This document shows positions 1 to 12,218 of a DNA stretch of 64,000 nt, in pieces. The DNA is from Craspedostauros australis (Eukaryota > Bacillariophyta > Bacillariophyceae > Mastogloiales > Achnanthaceae), in contig JAMXDE010000006.1 of NCBI GenBank assembly GCA_026770025.1, positions 1,612,001 to 1,676,000 of the forward strand, read 5' to 3'. The translations under genes were made by a program, and so were the position numbers. The notes under the pieces are model-generated. The model was not told where the DNA came from and did no database searches. It saw nothing but the letters and a program-made list of their open reading frames with translations. Position 1 is the first letter of the stretch. Each line of letters starts with the position of its first letter.

Positions 1-49
1 ACATGATACTGGCAGACCTAACTACCGCATGCAGCCCAATCACACTCAC

Positions 50-1847
50 CTCCTCCGCAGTTGTGCGTCGTCTTTTCCAACAGCATCTTGTAGCCCAGAG
101 TGTTGCCGTCCTTGTCAAAAGTGATGCCGCCAACTCCTGCTTTGCGCGAGGCGTACATCTCAGAGTTGCTGACGTAGATCCAGCCCCCCTCGTTGTTGGG
201 ATCCGTATCAGCGAAGGTGGCAGCACCATCGGGGCGTCCATGGAATGGGATGCTGGAGCGCTGACCGTTGGCGTACTTGATGGTGGAACCCGAGGTGGCC
301 ACATGCCGCGCATTCAGTCCTTTCGACAGGATCAATCCGTGCTTGTTGACCGTCAGGTGCCCTGGCACGTAGGTTGGTGGGTTGCCAGCAATGCAGTAGT
401 TCGTATCGGACGAATCAGATCCGACGCACCCAGGGACGGCATCGCCTGCATTTCGGGCCGCGCAGGTTGATCCATCTCCGCATTGGGAATCGGATGTGCA
501 AGGTCCCTCGCAGATGGCGAGGATGGGTGTGGTCGGATCGCGAATGACCAACCGAGGCGGCAGCGGGGTGGGACTGCTTGTAGGTGCAACAGTAGGCGAC
601 AATTTGGGCGCGACACTCGGCGGCAATTTGGGCGCGTTAGGATCGTGGACACAGTAATCCGAGGTGGTTGAATCGCTGGATCCACCAGAGCAACCAGGCA
701 CCTCGACGCGAGCCCCACGCTGGAAGCATTTCAAGCCAACGTCGCAGTCTGAATCAGTGTCGCAGTCGCCACGGCAACGCTGCAGTGGTCGGTGTATGGC
801 ATCTGGGTTGCCACCGAACGCTCTCAATGGCAGAATCGGTAGTGGCGTCGGTGCCTCGGTGATGTCTGGAGTATGTTCCGATGGCTGCGCGGAAGGAAGC
901 GGCGTCACGGGGATCATGGTTGTGATTGAATCCGTTGGTGTTGTTGTTGGTGCAACTGTTGGTGTTGTTGTTGGTGCAACTGTTGGTGTGGCTGTTGGTG
1001 TGGGTGTAGGCGCGCTGGTCGTTTCGATGTAGATGCAGTAGTCGGTGTCGGACGCATCATCGATCCCGCCGATGCATCCAGGGACCGTCATGTTGGCATT
1101 GCGCTCGAAGCACACCAATCCATCTGCGCAGTCTGCGTCGGAGCCGCAGTTCCCGTGGCAGCGCTCCAATGGCAGATACTGCGGATCCGGATCCTCTCCA
1201 TGAGATTGGAGTGGTAGCAACTGCAAGTTCACTGTGGGATTCTCGGAGGCGCCAGTTGGTATCTGTGAAGGCAGGCCAGACGGTATTTGGGAAGCATTGT
1301 CGTGGGAGGCAGTGGCAGAGGGTGTGCTGCTGGGGATCTCTGACAAAGAACCAGTGGGGAGACTGGTCTGGAGATCGTTTCCTTGGGTCGATGACGAGAC
1401 CGTCGGGGGAGCTGTAGGGAGAGCTGTAGGGAGGCCTGTAGGAGAAGCCGTCGCTGCGTCAGTTGGAAATGCAGTGGGTGGCTCATCGTCGCTGGGAACG
1501 CAGTAGTCGGTTCTGCTGGTATCCTGCAATCCGCCGGAGCAGCCGGGCACATCGTCACGGGGGTCCCGCTGGAAGCAGACCAGACCATCAGCGCAGTCGG
1601 CATCGGAATCGCAATCGCCGTTGCAAAGCTGCAATGGAAAGTGTTCCGGATCGGGCGTTCCACCGTGCGCGACGATTTTGGGCAGAGACAGCGCTCCTTC
1701 GCCCGATCCATCCGCTGCGGAGGGTTCCAGATTCCCTCTGGACGACGAGTCGCCCTCCTTGGTGATCTGGACCAGCAAGATCGTCAATCCAAGGCCCAAG
1801 GCGAGGACGGCAGCCGCCGCTGTGATCAGCTTCTTGCGCTGTACCAT
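50..1847 (-). CDS. Secreted Cys-rich-module protein with PhoX/DUF839-like domain, first exon (partial, 3' end off window)
   Basis: Starts at the ATG at 1847. Residues ~9-28 are a hydrophobic signal peptide or signal anchor after a basic MVQRKK start. Four Cys-rich modules follow, each of the pattern C-x-G-(D/N)-C-x2-D-x-(D/Q)-C-x2-G-x2-C ... PGC-x-G ... YC, separated by Thr/Pro-rich linkers (TPTVAPTT repeats, about 940-1005). The last ~100 residues (from PGHLTVNK) resemble the start of the PhoX/DUF839 family and end at NCGGG. The frame stops soon after, but a GTGAGT donor lies at 49-48, after the G at 50. This is the same phase-1 position as the intron of the paralogue at 6809-9214, so the catalytic-type half must lie left of the window. 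Role: probably a cell-surface or extracellular, possibly calcium-dependent, enzyme; the substrate is unknown. The exon is well supported; the function is inferred from the family. Confidence 0.85.
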
Positions 1848-3310
1848 GGTGTGTGCTTTTGCTTGTGCTTTTGCTTGGGCTTGTGCCGAATAAACGCGAA
1901 GGAATTTGTTGCAGACGGAGTGCGTTATGATTCGATGTGATTCAGCAGCTGCATCGGAGGAGAACGAGTATTATGATGCAATTGTGATGCAAGTGGCATG
2001 CGGCGCTGGTGTTGGTATGATCTTTCGTTGATCTGCGCCGCCATTCCAGCGTGTTGAGCGTAATACGATCTAAATGTTGGGCACAAGTGAACCGCCTGCG
2101 CAATATTCTGCCAATGTATAGCGTGTGCCATCCACGTGATACCATACGATGATAGCGAACCCACCAACACCTTCCTCAGCTTTCCTTGCATCTGATGCTT
2201 GTTGGCGCCGCTCTTGAACACGTGGTGGCGCTTCTGTCTTTCTCGTTCCCTTCGTCTCCTCGTGTGACGGCTTTCCATCGGCATTCATCGTGGTAACGTA
2301 CCCAATCGGATTGCTGGGTCCTGGATTTTGGTGGGATGTCAACTTGGTTCGCACTGTCACCCACATGAAACCTCCCTGGTACTGTTGCTGCGACTTCGTT
2401 GCAGACGCGGCCCCATTCTGTCTTTGTTTGCTTTCTGTTGGAGCCAGGGTAAGTCTTGTGTGAGCGGCCAGTTCGATTTGTGATGCCGATGCACATAAGC
2501 CTTGCGAAAAATACTTAATGACAAGCACGACAAAAATTGTCGAACGGCAGAAATCTGAATGTCAGTCAGGCTACTCTTTCGTGTCGCATCTGGTGTTCGT
2601 TGCGGGAACAGCCACAAATGTTGGCTAAAATTAACGAATCTCACTGGAACGTGAACAGCTTCCCTTCCGTGGTCGAACTCTCATGTTCGTCACTCGTTGG
2701 GAAGCCGATGATGCTCCGTTGATGTCGTGTGGTGAATCTGCGAGAACATCGGTCGCCGTGTGAATCTCGACACATTCATCGGGTCCTCATCCAAACTGCC
2801 ATGTCCCAGGATCAAAGACCCGCCTGTGTCTTGGCGCCAACATGCATACATATACATATCAAAGATCGCAGGGCAAGCACAAGTATTCCGTTGAGTTGAA
2901 TCAGCCAAGAGAAGGGTTGGAGTATCGTTGCAGCCGTCACGAATCTCTCTCATTCATCAGGGCAGAACAGGTTCCTCCTGCATCTGGAGAGAGGGAGAAA
3001 CAGGAAAGTAGTTTGATTCTTGCTCGCGCTGCGGCACTTCCCATGGTTCCGTCCGCTCCAGGTCGATGCTGGCTACGTGCTATGATTCTTGCGCTTGAAT
3101 TTGCTCTCGCACTTGTGCTCTGCTGGTTGTATTGCTTCTCGTGGAAGGGGACAGATGCGTCTCTCTTCCCCGACGATGGTGATGTCGCCGCCGCAACCAG
3201 AGCGTGTACCATCCATGATCGGAGTTGCGATTGGTCCGGGCTGTCTCCTTCATTCGTGACGCTTGCCAGTGGCAATTGCAGCCATGGACAGAGCACGTGT
3301 CGCCCTGCGG
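1848..3310. other. Intergenic, no gene recognised
   Basis: This holds the 5' flank of the minus-strand gene ending at 1847 and the 3' flank of the kelch gene starting at 3311. Short ORFs occur on both strands, but none shows family similarity or the C-ending codon bias of the surrounding genes. The TACCATAC motif occurs at about 2139-2147. Nothing else can be supported. Confidence 0.5.
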
Positions 3311-5531
3311 TTACTCAGCGAGGATGTTTTCGAGCCAGATTGCGTACGCCCCAGTGCTGTTCCCGGCCACAAGACTGCCAAGCAAGGAATCCGCAGGCGG
3401 AGTGCTGCCAGGCAGTTCAATTGCCTCGCTGTTGAAGCCTTGGAGCAAGATGTAGTACGTGACTCCAGCCACCGTGTCCCACACCGCGCTGTATCCAAAC
3501 ATTGGGCGCTCCTGTTCTTGCGTTGCTGAGTTAGAATCGCAAGATGTGACATTGATGACGGTTGCGCAAGATAGGTGCTGCGTGCAGCTGCTGCTGTCGT
3601 CGCTGGTGTATATCGACAGCTCATGGTGAAAGCCTGTGAACCAGTGGCACGTGGATGCTCGAAATCGTTCGCCTGTGCCGCGTGCCACGAACCACACGCC
3701 ACGGCCCAGCGGCAGGGCCGAAGATGAGCCTCCGGAAAAGATCGCGGACGTCCACAGAGATTGCTGGCTGCAGACGGGCGGATGCCGGCTGATCGTTGAG
3801 CCGTTGGTGCGGCCGAATGCAACTGACAATGCATTTTCGCTGAATGATGTTGCTGTGGACGATGCGATGGTTGCGGATGACGACGACGACAGCAGTGGCA
3901 TCGCCTCTCCGCACACATCATTCGAGGGTGCGTAGATGGCAGACTGAGCGGACTCTTGCAATGTCGTGGTCACCTCGATATGCTTGCTCGGCTCGTAGCA
4001 TCCACATGCCGCGTTGTAGGCACCGATACCTCCGACGAAGTAGATTGCCTTCGTCAGCGCAAAGTACAGGGACGAACCGCCTGCCAACAGCCCGACCTGC
4101 TGGGAGAGGCGATCGTCGCGGATCGTTGCCCATGTGCCGTCCACAAACGCTTCGATCGGTGCAAAGCTTTCCGCGAGAGGGATGACTGGGTTGGCATCGA
4201 AGGCATTGGCGCAACTCTCGTCATCCATCGATGGAAATCCACCCATGGCATAGACGACTCCATCATTCATCAACATGGCGGAACCAGTGCGGCGTTCATT
4301 CATGGATGCATCAGACGTCCACGTGTCGGTGCCGAAGTCGTATCGTTCGACTGAGGACTGCGCACAGAACGGATCCTCGTTGGAATATCCGCCGATGGCC
4401 AGCACTTCGATGGACCCGGCCACTTTGATCACACCGAACGCCGCTCGTGCCGATAGCATGGGTGCCATCATCTGGACTTGAACCATGTTGGCTGTCACGG
4501 TGGCCAGATCCATGCTGAAGCGAAAGACTTGGTCTGTGGCGATGCTGCTGCTTCCATCGGCCGTCGCCTTGTATCCGCCCATGACGTAGATGAATTGATT
4601 CCGAGACACGCAGCCATGGTCGAAGACTTTGAAATCAGTGGGGAGATCGAAAGACTTCCAACTTGTTGTGGACTTGTCGTACATCTGTGGACCCGCATCC
4701 CGTGTCGTGCGTTGGGTGTCAGCAGAGGCCGTGTCGTTGTTTTGTTTTTGCGATGTCGGTGGTGGCAAGCGCATCATGAAATCGGCATCGGGGAAGGCGC
4801 TGTGAGTATGCGGATACAGTATGGTGCACATGCAGAACTTCGGGGTTGAGGATTGAGCCGTCGGCTCATTGAGATATGCTTGCACTTGTGCTTGCAAGTG
4901 CCATCATCGTGGACTCTGGGTGGTCACCACGAATGGCATGCTTCATGCGCAACAGTACCATACAACATTTGCAACTTACATCGACCGTTGCGGACGCCTC
5001 TTGAGGTGCTGTCAATCCGCCGATGAGCCAAAGCTTCGACCCATGGAGGATGCTGCAGTGCTTGTACCTTGGTGATGGCATTGTCGACACCGTGCTGAAT
5101 TGGTCGGGAAACGCGTTGGGGTTGAACGTGATCAAAGTTTGGGAGATATCATCGCAGTCCTGTCGTCGAGGAGGAGAGGAAGAAGATGACGAAGCAATGG
5201 ACGATCTGCACCCACCCGCGATGTATGCCAGAGCACCATCAAACGAAGAGCTGTGATAGACCAGCGGCGTGGGCAGGTCAGATGGTGGAATCGGGATGGG
5301 GTCGAGCTTGACGTATGGGACACCTTTGGGGACGCTCCCTGCGGCGCCTCCAAAGCCTAGTTGGTCTGCCAGGCTTTGCCGCAAGTCACGCAGATCGCGC
5401 GGCTCGTTCAATTCCTCCCTCTTCTTTGCTCCGCGGACGGAGCCAAGGACTGGGCTCGGAGCTTGCGCCGATACCAAGAGCGTGAGTAGCACCACGAGCG
5501 GTGCGGTGGCTGAATGAAAAGTGAGTCTCAT
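3311..5531 (-). CDS. Secreted kelch-repeat protein with C-terminal beta-sandwich-like domain
   Basis: Two exons: 5531-4980 and 4684-3311, with a 295-bp intron (GTAAGT donor, CCACAG acceptor). Splicing joins ATVD to MYDKST and so restores a kelch blade, which fixes the junction. Residues 1 to ~30 form a signal peptide. Several kelch blades follow, marked by AYIAGG, WLIGG, YVMGGY, AIGGY, YAMGG and YFVGG, so a beta-propeller is expected. The last ~170 residues (GVWF...STCHWF...VWDTVAGVTYYILLQGF) resemble the repeated extracellular beta-sandwich domain found in many diatom surface proteins. Function is unknown; kelch propellers bind protein or carbohydrate, and a secreted one may act in the cell wall or in adhesion. 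It lies on the same strand as two other secreted-protein genes. Confidence 0.82.
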
Positions 5532-6808
5532 TGCGTTGGATGTCCGTTCCAGATCCCGAATAGAACAAAGTATGAGTGCGAGGGAACTCTCTTGGGTTGG
5601 TGTTTGTGTTTGCAGTGAGATGGACTTCGACAGAGTGTGATGTTTGATGTGCTCACAGACATGAGTTTGTGATGAGACGAGAGCAGATCACAGGGCGGAT
5701 TACAGGAGAGTAGGGGAGAGTAATCGAGTTTGCTTGGTTTGGCTTCGTCTTGCTTTCCGGAGAGCAATGATGGCGACAACAATCTCTCATTCATTGCGAA
5801 TGATCCGAGATGAGGCAGGTCAGGGTCAGTCCAGTAACGTGCACTCTGTTGGTGGATTGAAACCGCCCTTGGTGATGAAGGCTTCTTTCTGATTTGGGCA
5901 TAGTGCTGCAATCCATCACAACGGCCGGGTCCGCGAGTCCACACTGGTGGAAGTACCATACGAGTTGCTCGAACTGCGCGACGGCACTTGTTGGATGATA
6001 GTGCGCATTGGTGCGTACGTATTATTGGATGGAGTGTACGAGCGTCTCCTCTGGAGAGGCCTCATTCATACTCGCAGTGCAGACCTGCCACTCTCGCTTC
6101 CAACCTTGAACCAACCATGGCAGCGGAACGCTCCTCGTCGCTTGGTTATGACAGATGTGCTGGAATGTCCTTTGGTTTCTCTGCATTCGATCGCATTTGT
6201 GAAGGACCTCCGTGTTCATCTCTGTTGCTTTACCTCATGGTGCATACCCGCACAGTGCAAGCTGTACGAACTGGACGAGTTGCACACAATGCAAGCTCGA
6301 CTGTGCTTCTGGTGCACGAGTAGTCGTATTTTGGAGCATCTCGTTGTTTGTGGTTTGTTCTCCCCGTGGCAAAAATTATGATCGCGTTCGAAAATGCGAT
6401 CAATCGCCAAAGACGGTCAAACAGAGAACACCATGAACAAACAGCCAACAATGACGACTTACGTGCTCTACTCTCGAGAGACTACCTCCATCACAAAATG
6501 GATTTACATAGAGTCGACTGCTCCCAAGTGTTCTATGAGACGAATGACGCAATGCGGCAATCCACTTTTCATGCGTTACATCATGCTGTTGATGGGATTA
6601 TAAGGACTATTCTCCTGCTGAGCGACGTTTATGAGTAAATGATATTGTAGGACGTGCCTTAGTAGTAGTGTTGTTGATGTACGAGCATGAACAGAGCAGA
6701 TGATGATATTCGTCTCTTCTTTCATGCGCTCCGCTCTCATGGCACTGTAACCTGCATTTTCTGCCTGTTTCGTGTTTGTTTCAAGTACTGCAGTTCCCGT
6801 TCCTCTGT
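5532..6808. other. Intergenic, no gene recognised
   Basis: 5' flank of the kelch gene and 3' flank of the PhoX-like gene. The ORF at 5528-5959 (minus) and several short plus-strand ORFs have no recognisable domain. The motif AGTACCATACGAG is at 5952-5964. No RNA gene was recognised. Confidence 0.5.
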
Positions 6809-9214
6809 TCATCTTGTTGTGGTGGAGTGGTACTTGACATCCAGCGGGTGGCCGTCGAACGGCATGCCGTCCTTCCTCCAGATGGAGTACAGCACGCCGT
6901 CGTCCTGGAAAGCAACGTACATGAACTTCCCGTCAGGGCTCATCGCCAGGCCGGTGGTCTCATCTTCTCCAGCCGTGCCTTCCATGACGGTGTAGAAGTT
7001 GCCCTCGCTGTCGCGTGCGTGGATGCCGGCCAATTCGCCACCTTCCTCCGTGAAGTAGAGCATGTCGCGGGAATCACCGATGATGCGTTGCACCTGATCG
7101 GGCTGGCCTTGGAACAGTCCGGAAGTCGTCGACGATTGCTCCCACGTACCTGCCACCATGTCCAGGGTGAAGAGTGTGCGGATGCCCTTGCAGACAAAGT
7201 ACAGCGACGAACCGTAGAAATCGATGCCCTCCGAGTGAGGATAGAACTCCTTGGCGTTGGCACGTGCTTCGTCGTGGTTGCTGGTCCAGCGGAACGTGCC
7301 GTCATCGGAAAGGAGGAGAAAGCTCAACCACATATTGCCATGGAGGGTGCTCCACGGATCGTTCTCATTATTGTTTTGGTTCAGCGGAATGAGCCGGATG
7401 AGAGCTCCGTTGTCACGGTCTTCAGTGATGAAGAAGACGGGGTTGACAGGATCACGGTTATCAGCCGCGAAGGATTCGAATTTGCCGGTCCGGCTGTCGA
7501 GGTTCACCTTCTCTGGTGGCCTCACACCGAAGGGGTCCACTTGGTACACCTCGCCGTTGTCAGATTCCTCGCACGAGACCCACGTATTCCATGGTGTGCG
7601 GCCTGTGCCGTGGGTCGTCGTCGCGTTCCGTCGCATCATATGTCGTAGCAAACACACATTGGTTTCATTGCGAAGTGTCGAAGCATTTTCGGTTGCGTAC
7701 GAGTACGTATGAGAGCATGTTTGCAGGATGAATCAAAACGAGGCAGATGACGGAAAGGAATGGGTGAGTCGAAGCGAAAGTTGCATTGGGAGTTCGTTGT
7801 GGGAGAGGCCTGTAGTATGTCCGTATGCAATCCAAGGCTGCACGGCCAACGCGTCACAAACATGTACGCATCGACCTCTTTTTTGCGATCATCTTGGCAT
7901 GCGAAGCGCCGTGAACTCACCTCCTCCACAGTTCCACGTTGTGCCCTCCAGGATCATGCGGTAATCAAGCGTGTTGCCATCCTTGTCGAATGTGATAGCA
8001 CCGACTCCGCCATCTCCGTCGGTGAGCATCTCGGAATTGCTGACATACACCCAACCACCTTCGTTGCCTGGTCTCGTGTCAGGGAATGTGGCACCCGCAT
8101 CTGGTCGTCCGTGGAAGGTGGTAGCGGACTGCGTGCCGTCGCTGTATTCCACCGGCCATGTGTAGGTGGCAACGATGCGGACGTCAAGGCCTTCCGACAG
8201 GATCAGGCCGATCTTGTTCACTGTCAGATGTCCCGGGGTGTACGCGTTGGTCTTGTCAACGCAGTAGTTCGAGTCGCCCGTCGCCACACCAGAGCAGCTG
8301 GGGATTTCGTCACCTTCACTTCTCAAGTAGCAGTAGAGACCTTCACCGCATTGTTCGTCGCTGTCGCACGGACCCTGGCAATGGCCAAGCGACGTTGCTG
8401 CCGTGTCGCTCACCAAGTTCAGATCTTTCGGCCCCATGGTCGGTGGCTCCGTGTCTCCAACCACACAAAAGTCGGTTGGTTCTGCGTACTGTTCGCCGCC
8501 AGCGCAGCCAGGAACAGCATCGTTGGGACCTCGCTGAAAGCACATGAGCCCATCGGCGCAATCGGTATCCAGGTCGCAATCACCAGTGCACAGCTGCAGT
8601 GGACGGAACTCGTCCTCCGGGTCGCTTCCGTAGCTGACGATCTCCGGTGTGCCGGTCGGTGCCATTGTCATCGGCGTTGGCGCTTGCGAGGTGGTTGGCG
8701 CCGTGGTCGGTCCAGATGATGCGGTGGCTGTTGGTGCCGAGGTGGGGCCGCGCGACGGCCCAGAAGTGGGCTCTGTTGTCGGCATCGATGTCGGGATCAG
8801 CGTCGGGACCAGCGTTGGTGCGGATGTTGGAAATGCTGTCGGCGACGTCGTTGGAGCTTCCGTCGGAGAAGATGTGGGTGCTTTCGTGGAGTCACCAGTT
8901 GGCATCGACGTCGGGGGTTTTGTGACTGGGATGCCCGGAAGGTCTGGCGCATCCTCGTAAACGCAGTAGTCCGTTCTGCTGCCATCACTTCCGGTGCATC
9001 CAGGCGTTAGCCAAAATTCGTCTCTTTGGTAGCACCGCAAACCTCTGTCGCAGTCGCTGTCCACGTCGCAATCGCCTTCGCAATGCTGGAGCGGAAAACG
9101 GTTGGCTGGCGACCCGTTGTTGCCGACGTAACTCGTCGGTGGGTCCACGGAGGCTACCGTTGGCAGCGACACCGCTGCCGCGAGACCAAGCGCGAGAACG
9201 TAGAGTGATGTCAT
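6809..9214 (-). CDS. Secreted PhoX/DUF839-like protein with three Cys-rich modules
   Basis: Two exons: 9214-7921 and 7602-6809, with a 318-bp intron (GTGAGT donor, CACAG acceptor), giving 695 aa. The splice joins NCGGG to RTPWNTWVSCEE, rebuilding the NC-x-GG-x-TPW-x-TW-x-(S/T)CEE signature of the PhoX/DUF839 alkaline-phosphatase-like family; this fixes the junction and phase. Residues 1-21 are a signal peptide. Three Cys-rich modules are separated by a long Thr/Pro/Ser linker rich in APTSSPTEAPT-type repeats that is probably O-glycosylated. The C-terminal half has propeller-type strands (VYVSNSE, VFFITEDRDNG, LYFTEEGGELAG). It could be an extracellular phosphatase used in phosphate scavenging, but the family also contains non-phosphatase propellers, so the activity is not certain. 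It is a tandem paralogue of the gene at the left edge. Confidence 0.88.
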
Positions 9215-9337
9215 GGTGCTGCCAAGCTTGCTTTTCGCGATTTTATGATGTGATGATGCGGTGATATGATTGATTGCTTGATGGTGAGTTGCAACAGTTT
9301 CAGTTCTGTTGCGAGACCGCTTCGTTTCTTCTGAACT

Positions 9338-9730
9338 TCACCGCTTCTGCAAGGGCAGTGTCGTACGCAACCAATTGAGGTACTCTTCGGGTAGCGTCGA
9401 AGCAACTCCTCCGGCGATGACGGCGATGGCGGTTGCGATGAAGTCGGTGTACTTTGTGCAGAGCAGACTATTGAATACGAAGACGACGGCGAAGCTTCCC
9501 AAGCAGAGTTGTTGTTGTTGTTTTTGTTGTTGTATCGATGATTTGTGATCGGTGGTTGGTGATCGGTTTGCTTTTTGGCAAGATTGGATACTCCACTCAA
9601 GGGAGAAATCAAGCTGCGCGATGAACCAAATGGAACGGCTCAACACACACCACTTTGTGCAGAGCAGGGTACGTACTTGTATGCTGGCTGTGCTCTGTCT
9701 GCGTCTGTATGGCTGAGAAAGTCGATACAC
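9338..9730 (-). CDS. Possible small membrane protein (C-terminal part plausible, 5' end unresolved)
   Basis: The last ~50 codons (about 9338-9500) show the C-ending codon bias of confirmed genes here, unlike the upstream part. They encode one or two hydrophobic stretches (FAVVFVFNSLLC and FIATAIAVIAGG) and end PEEYLNWLRTTLPLQKR. The upstream part of the frame is Gln-rich (CAA repeats) and looks non-coding, so the true start may lie in another exon. The stop is 124 bp from the start of the PhoX-like gene on the same strand. No family was recognised. Confidence 0.35.
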   Translation of the reverse strand: MYRLSQPYRRRQSTASIQVRTLLCTKWCVLSRSIWFIAQLDFSLEWSIQSCQKANRSPTTDHKSSIQQQKQQQQLCLGSFAVVFVFNSLLCTKYTDFIATAIAVIAGGVASTLPEEYLNWLRTTLPLQKR

Positions 9731-10253
9731 TGCGGGAGTTGATTTGTGAGGGGTCGCACGTCACTCTGCACCACTGGTAACCGTTAGTGTTCGTGTTCCT
9801 GTAAAACCATTTTAAAAATGTGGCGTTGAGACTGATCGAAACCATGCTCGCAGAAAGCGTGTCTTCCACAATCGGAAAGAACGTTATTTAGACGTTAATG
9901 TACAAACACTGTTTATCGCTGAATTCGAACCACCCGATTCAACAGGACGAAGAAGAAATCCAAGAATTGAATCACTATGTATTGAGTCACGATCACATCA
10001 GAACAAATGCGAAAATTCTCAACAAAAGAACAACTGGAGAACCAGAACTTGAGACGACCACACAAACATCCAATGCCCTCAGAACAACATTACCACAATT
10101 CTCAAATGCTCGCGGAGAGCACCACACACTATCCGCGTGCGACGAATCGGACATCAAACACCCAATCCAACGAAACAACACCCATAAGTTCCAACGAGTT
10201 CGTGTATTGCCGTTGTACATTACGTTGTATAATAGTTTGCATCAGAATAGATC
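9731..10253. other. AT-richer upstream region of the EamA transporter gene
   Basis: No convincing coding segment was seen. Short ORFs on both strands have no family similarity. The base composition is more AT-rich than in the genes, as expected of a promoter and 5' UTR. Confidence 0.4.
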
Positions 10254-11495
10254 ATGATTGCGGCAGAGATACGGTGTGATGAGACGGAGCCGATGTTGGC
10301 GTCGTCATTTGCAAAAAATGAGGCATGTGATGGGGGCAACGGCTTGATACAGCCACCAGCCGCAACGTCAGAGGAGAAGCAGGCACAGCCGTACGGATCC
10401 ATCAGTGCGGATTCTGTGCCCTGCAAGAGCAAGGATGGTCCCCATGACGGCGTGGCCAACCGTGACATCGAAACTCATGGGACGATCACCACAGGTACAG
10501 TGACCCAAGATACACAGCTGCTGCCAAACCTGAAGTGGTACGGTCGGTCGGCGCTCATCATCGTGGCCTTTCTGAATTGCACGTTGAACATGTCAATCAG
10601 AGGCGTGTACGCGCTACCAGGCCCGCCATCGCCGTCGGCTCTCAGCTTTGTGAGAGGGTGGCTTGTCTACATTTGCTTCGTCCCCTTCCTGATCCGCGCG
10701 CGGCCAGCTGCATCAACTGGAAGCGCCAACAGGCACGGCGCTGGCGGCGAGAGCGGGAACCATTCCAACAAGGAGGACGGAACATTGGGCAGCAGCATGC
10801 CGGCCGCGGACGTGCCACCAATGTGGAGAGTTGCGCTGGAGCTGGCCTTCTGGAACGGTTCGACGGAAGGCTTGCAGTACCTCGGGCTGACAACGTTATC
10901 GAGTGCGCGGGTCTCCTTCCTAACTCAATTCAGCCTCGTCATGACGCCGACCATATCTGCCATCGTCGGCCAACGAGTCAAATCAAAAGTGTGGGTTGGA
11001 TGCTTCGTCGCTCTGGCCGGACTGGTGTTTGTCGCAGGCGACAAGGGCCTTGCTACGGGCATGTCGCCAGGGGACCTGATCATTTTTTGCAGCGCCTTTG
11101 CATGGTCGATGTACATGCTCCGCACATCCCAGTTCGGTGACCACTACGACGAGCTTGAGCTGCAGGGTCGCAAGAACCTGTACCTCGCTCTCATGTACAC
11201 CGTTTGGTTCCTGATCGCGTGGGCCTGGAGCCCGGTTAGCTTGTGGCCCGGGTACACGAACCTCGCTGCGTGGTCCCTCATCTTCTTCTCCGCGGTGGGG
11301 GCCGGATTCATAGCCGACGTTCTCCAGCAGAAGGGACAGGCGCTGATCGATGCATCCGAATCCAATGTCATCCTCGCCATGGCTCCAGTGTTCACTGCGA
11401 TCCTGGGACGCCTGTTGCTGGGCGAGGAGCTAGATGTCGAAGAGAAGATCGGGGGTGCTCTGATCGTCGTGGCTACTTTGATCTCCGATTCGTAA
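10254..11495 (+). CDS. EamA/DMT-family membrane transporter
   Basis: Single exon, 413 aa. The first ~95 residues are hydrophilic and likely cytosolic. About nine or ten hydrophobic segments follow, from SALIIVAFLNCTLN to IGGALIVVATLI. The layout matches the two EamA repeats of the drug/metabolite transporter superfamily; typical signs are WNGSTEGLQYLGLTTLSSA, VGCFVALAGLVFVAGD, and the end pattern SNVILAMAPVFTAILGRLLLGE. A ~45-residue polar loop (roughly RPAASTG to AADVPP) is inserted after the second or third segment and is longer than usual. The substrate cannot be told; relatives export metabolites, nucleotide sugars or amino acids. No plastid presequence of the ASAFAP type is visible. Confidence 0.85.
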   Translation: MIAAEIRCDETEPMLASSFAKNEACDGGNGLIQPPAATSEEKQAQPYGSISADSVPCKSKDGPHDGVANRDIETHGTITTGTVTQDTQLLPNLKWYGRSALIIVAFLNCTLNMSIRGVYALPGPPSPSALSFVRGWLVYICFVPFLIRARPAASTGSANRHGAGGESGNHSNKEDGTLGSSMPAADVPPMWRVALELAFWNGSTEGLQYLGLTTLSSARVSFLTQFSLVMTPTISAIVGQRVKSKVWVGCFVALAGLVFVAGDKGLATGMSPGDLIIFCSAFAWSMYMLRTSQFGDHYDELELQGRKNLYLALMYTVWFLIAWAWSPVSLWPGYTNLAAWSLIFFSAVGAGFIADVLQQKGQALIDASESNVILAMAPVFTAILGRLLLGEELDVEEKIGGALIVVATLISDS

Positions 11496-12218
11496 AGTAC
11501 TCGTACTCTTTGGTTGACCCAGTCGAGCACCGCTCTGCTCAACTCTGGCCGAACGCATAAAGGGCGGCTGAGAAACCGCTCAGACTGAAGGTCGGTGCAG
11601 ATTTTTGGAAGGCGGTGAACAGCAGCAGCAGCAGCCACACAGCGCACCATGTGGAGGTGCCATATGTCGTACGAACTCGTACAGAAACTTGGAAAATGAC
11701 ACTAGTCTTGTCACGGATCACGTTACTGTCTTCGCAACAGTGCTGAATAGATGTAATCCCTCTATGCATACATGCTAATAGTTGCAGTTTTTCATACTAG
11801 CGCTTATACTTGTCCGGATATGGTGGTGGTGGTGGTGGTGGTGGGGGAGTATTTGCCACAGCTGTACCATGTGGATGGACTCCGCTTGCGTCCGCCGTTG
11901 TACGTACAGTCTACACTCAGTTTCTGCTTCCTTCATCTCATTCATGATGGACGGACAGACTAAATATCTGCTACATTGTTTGTTGCGTCGTTGACGTCGT
12001 TTTCGCCCACACCAACAAGTTAGAAAAGCCGAATTTGAAACCCTGGCAACAGGATAGACATACTTCATCTCCTGGTTGTCGCCGGTCGTGTGCCAATACC
12101 ACATAAAAGCACTCTATGTATCCCTCGCATTGAACCATCGTCGGCAGCATTTGTATCAGCAATAGCAGCGACGGCGATACAATAATACTAAGAAGAAGAA
12201 GGAGAAGAAGAAGCAAAG
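11496..12218. other. Intergenic between transporter and heme lyase genes
   Basis: Contains TACTCGTAC just after the transporter stop (about 11500-11508) and a (TGG)n microsatellite at about 11820-11847. The last 40 bases before the heme lyase ATG are purine-rich (AGAAGAAGAAGGAGAAG). No gene was recognised. Confidence 0.5.

Noticed and set aside
2842-3435. 197-codon plus-strand ORF downstream of the kelch gene
   Set aside because: Overlaps the kelch C-terminus antisense, and has no recognised domain.
6776-7648. 290-codon plus-strand ORF
   Set aside because: Exactly antisense to exon 2 of the PhoX-like gene, whose protein shows clear family motifs.
9451-9667. 16-bp repeat ACTTTGTGCAGAGCAG about 200 bp apart
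   Set aside because: Only two copies. One lies in the possible small coding exon, and it may be coincidence, so it is not listed as a repeat feature.
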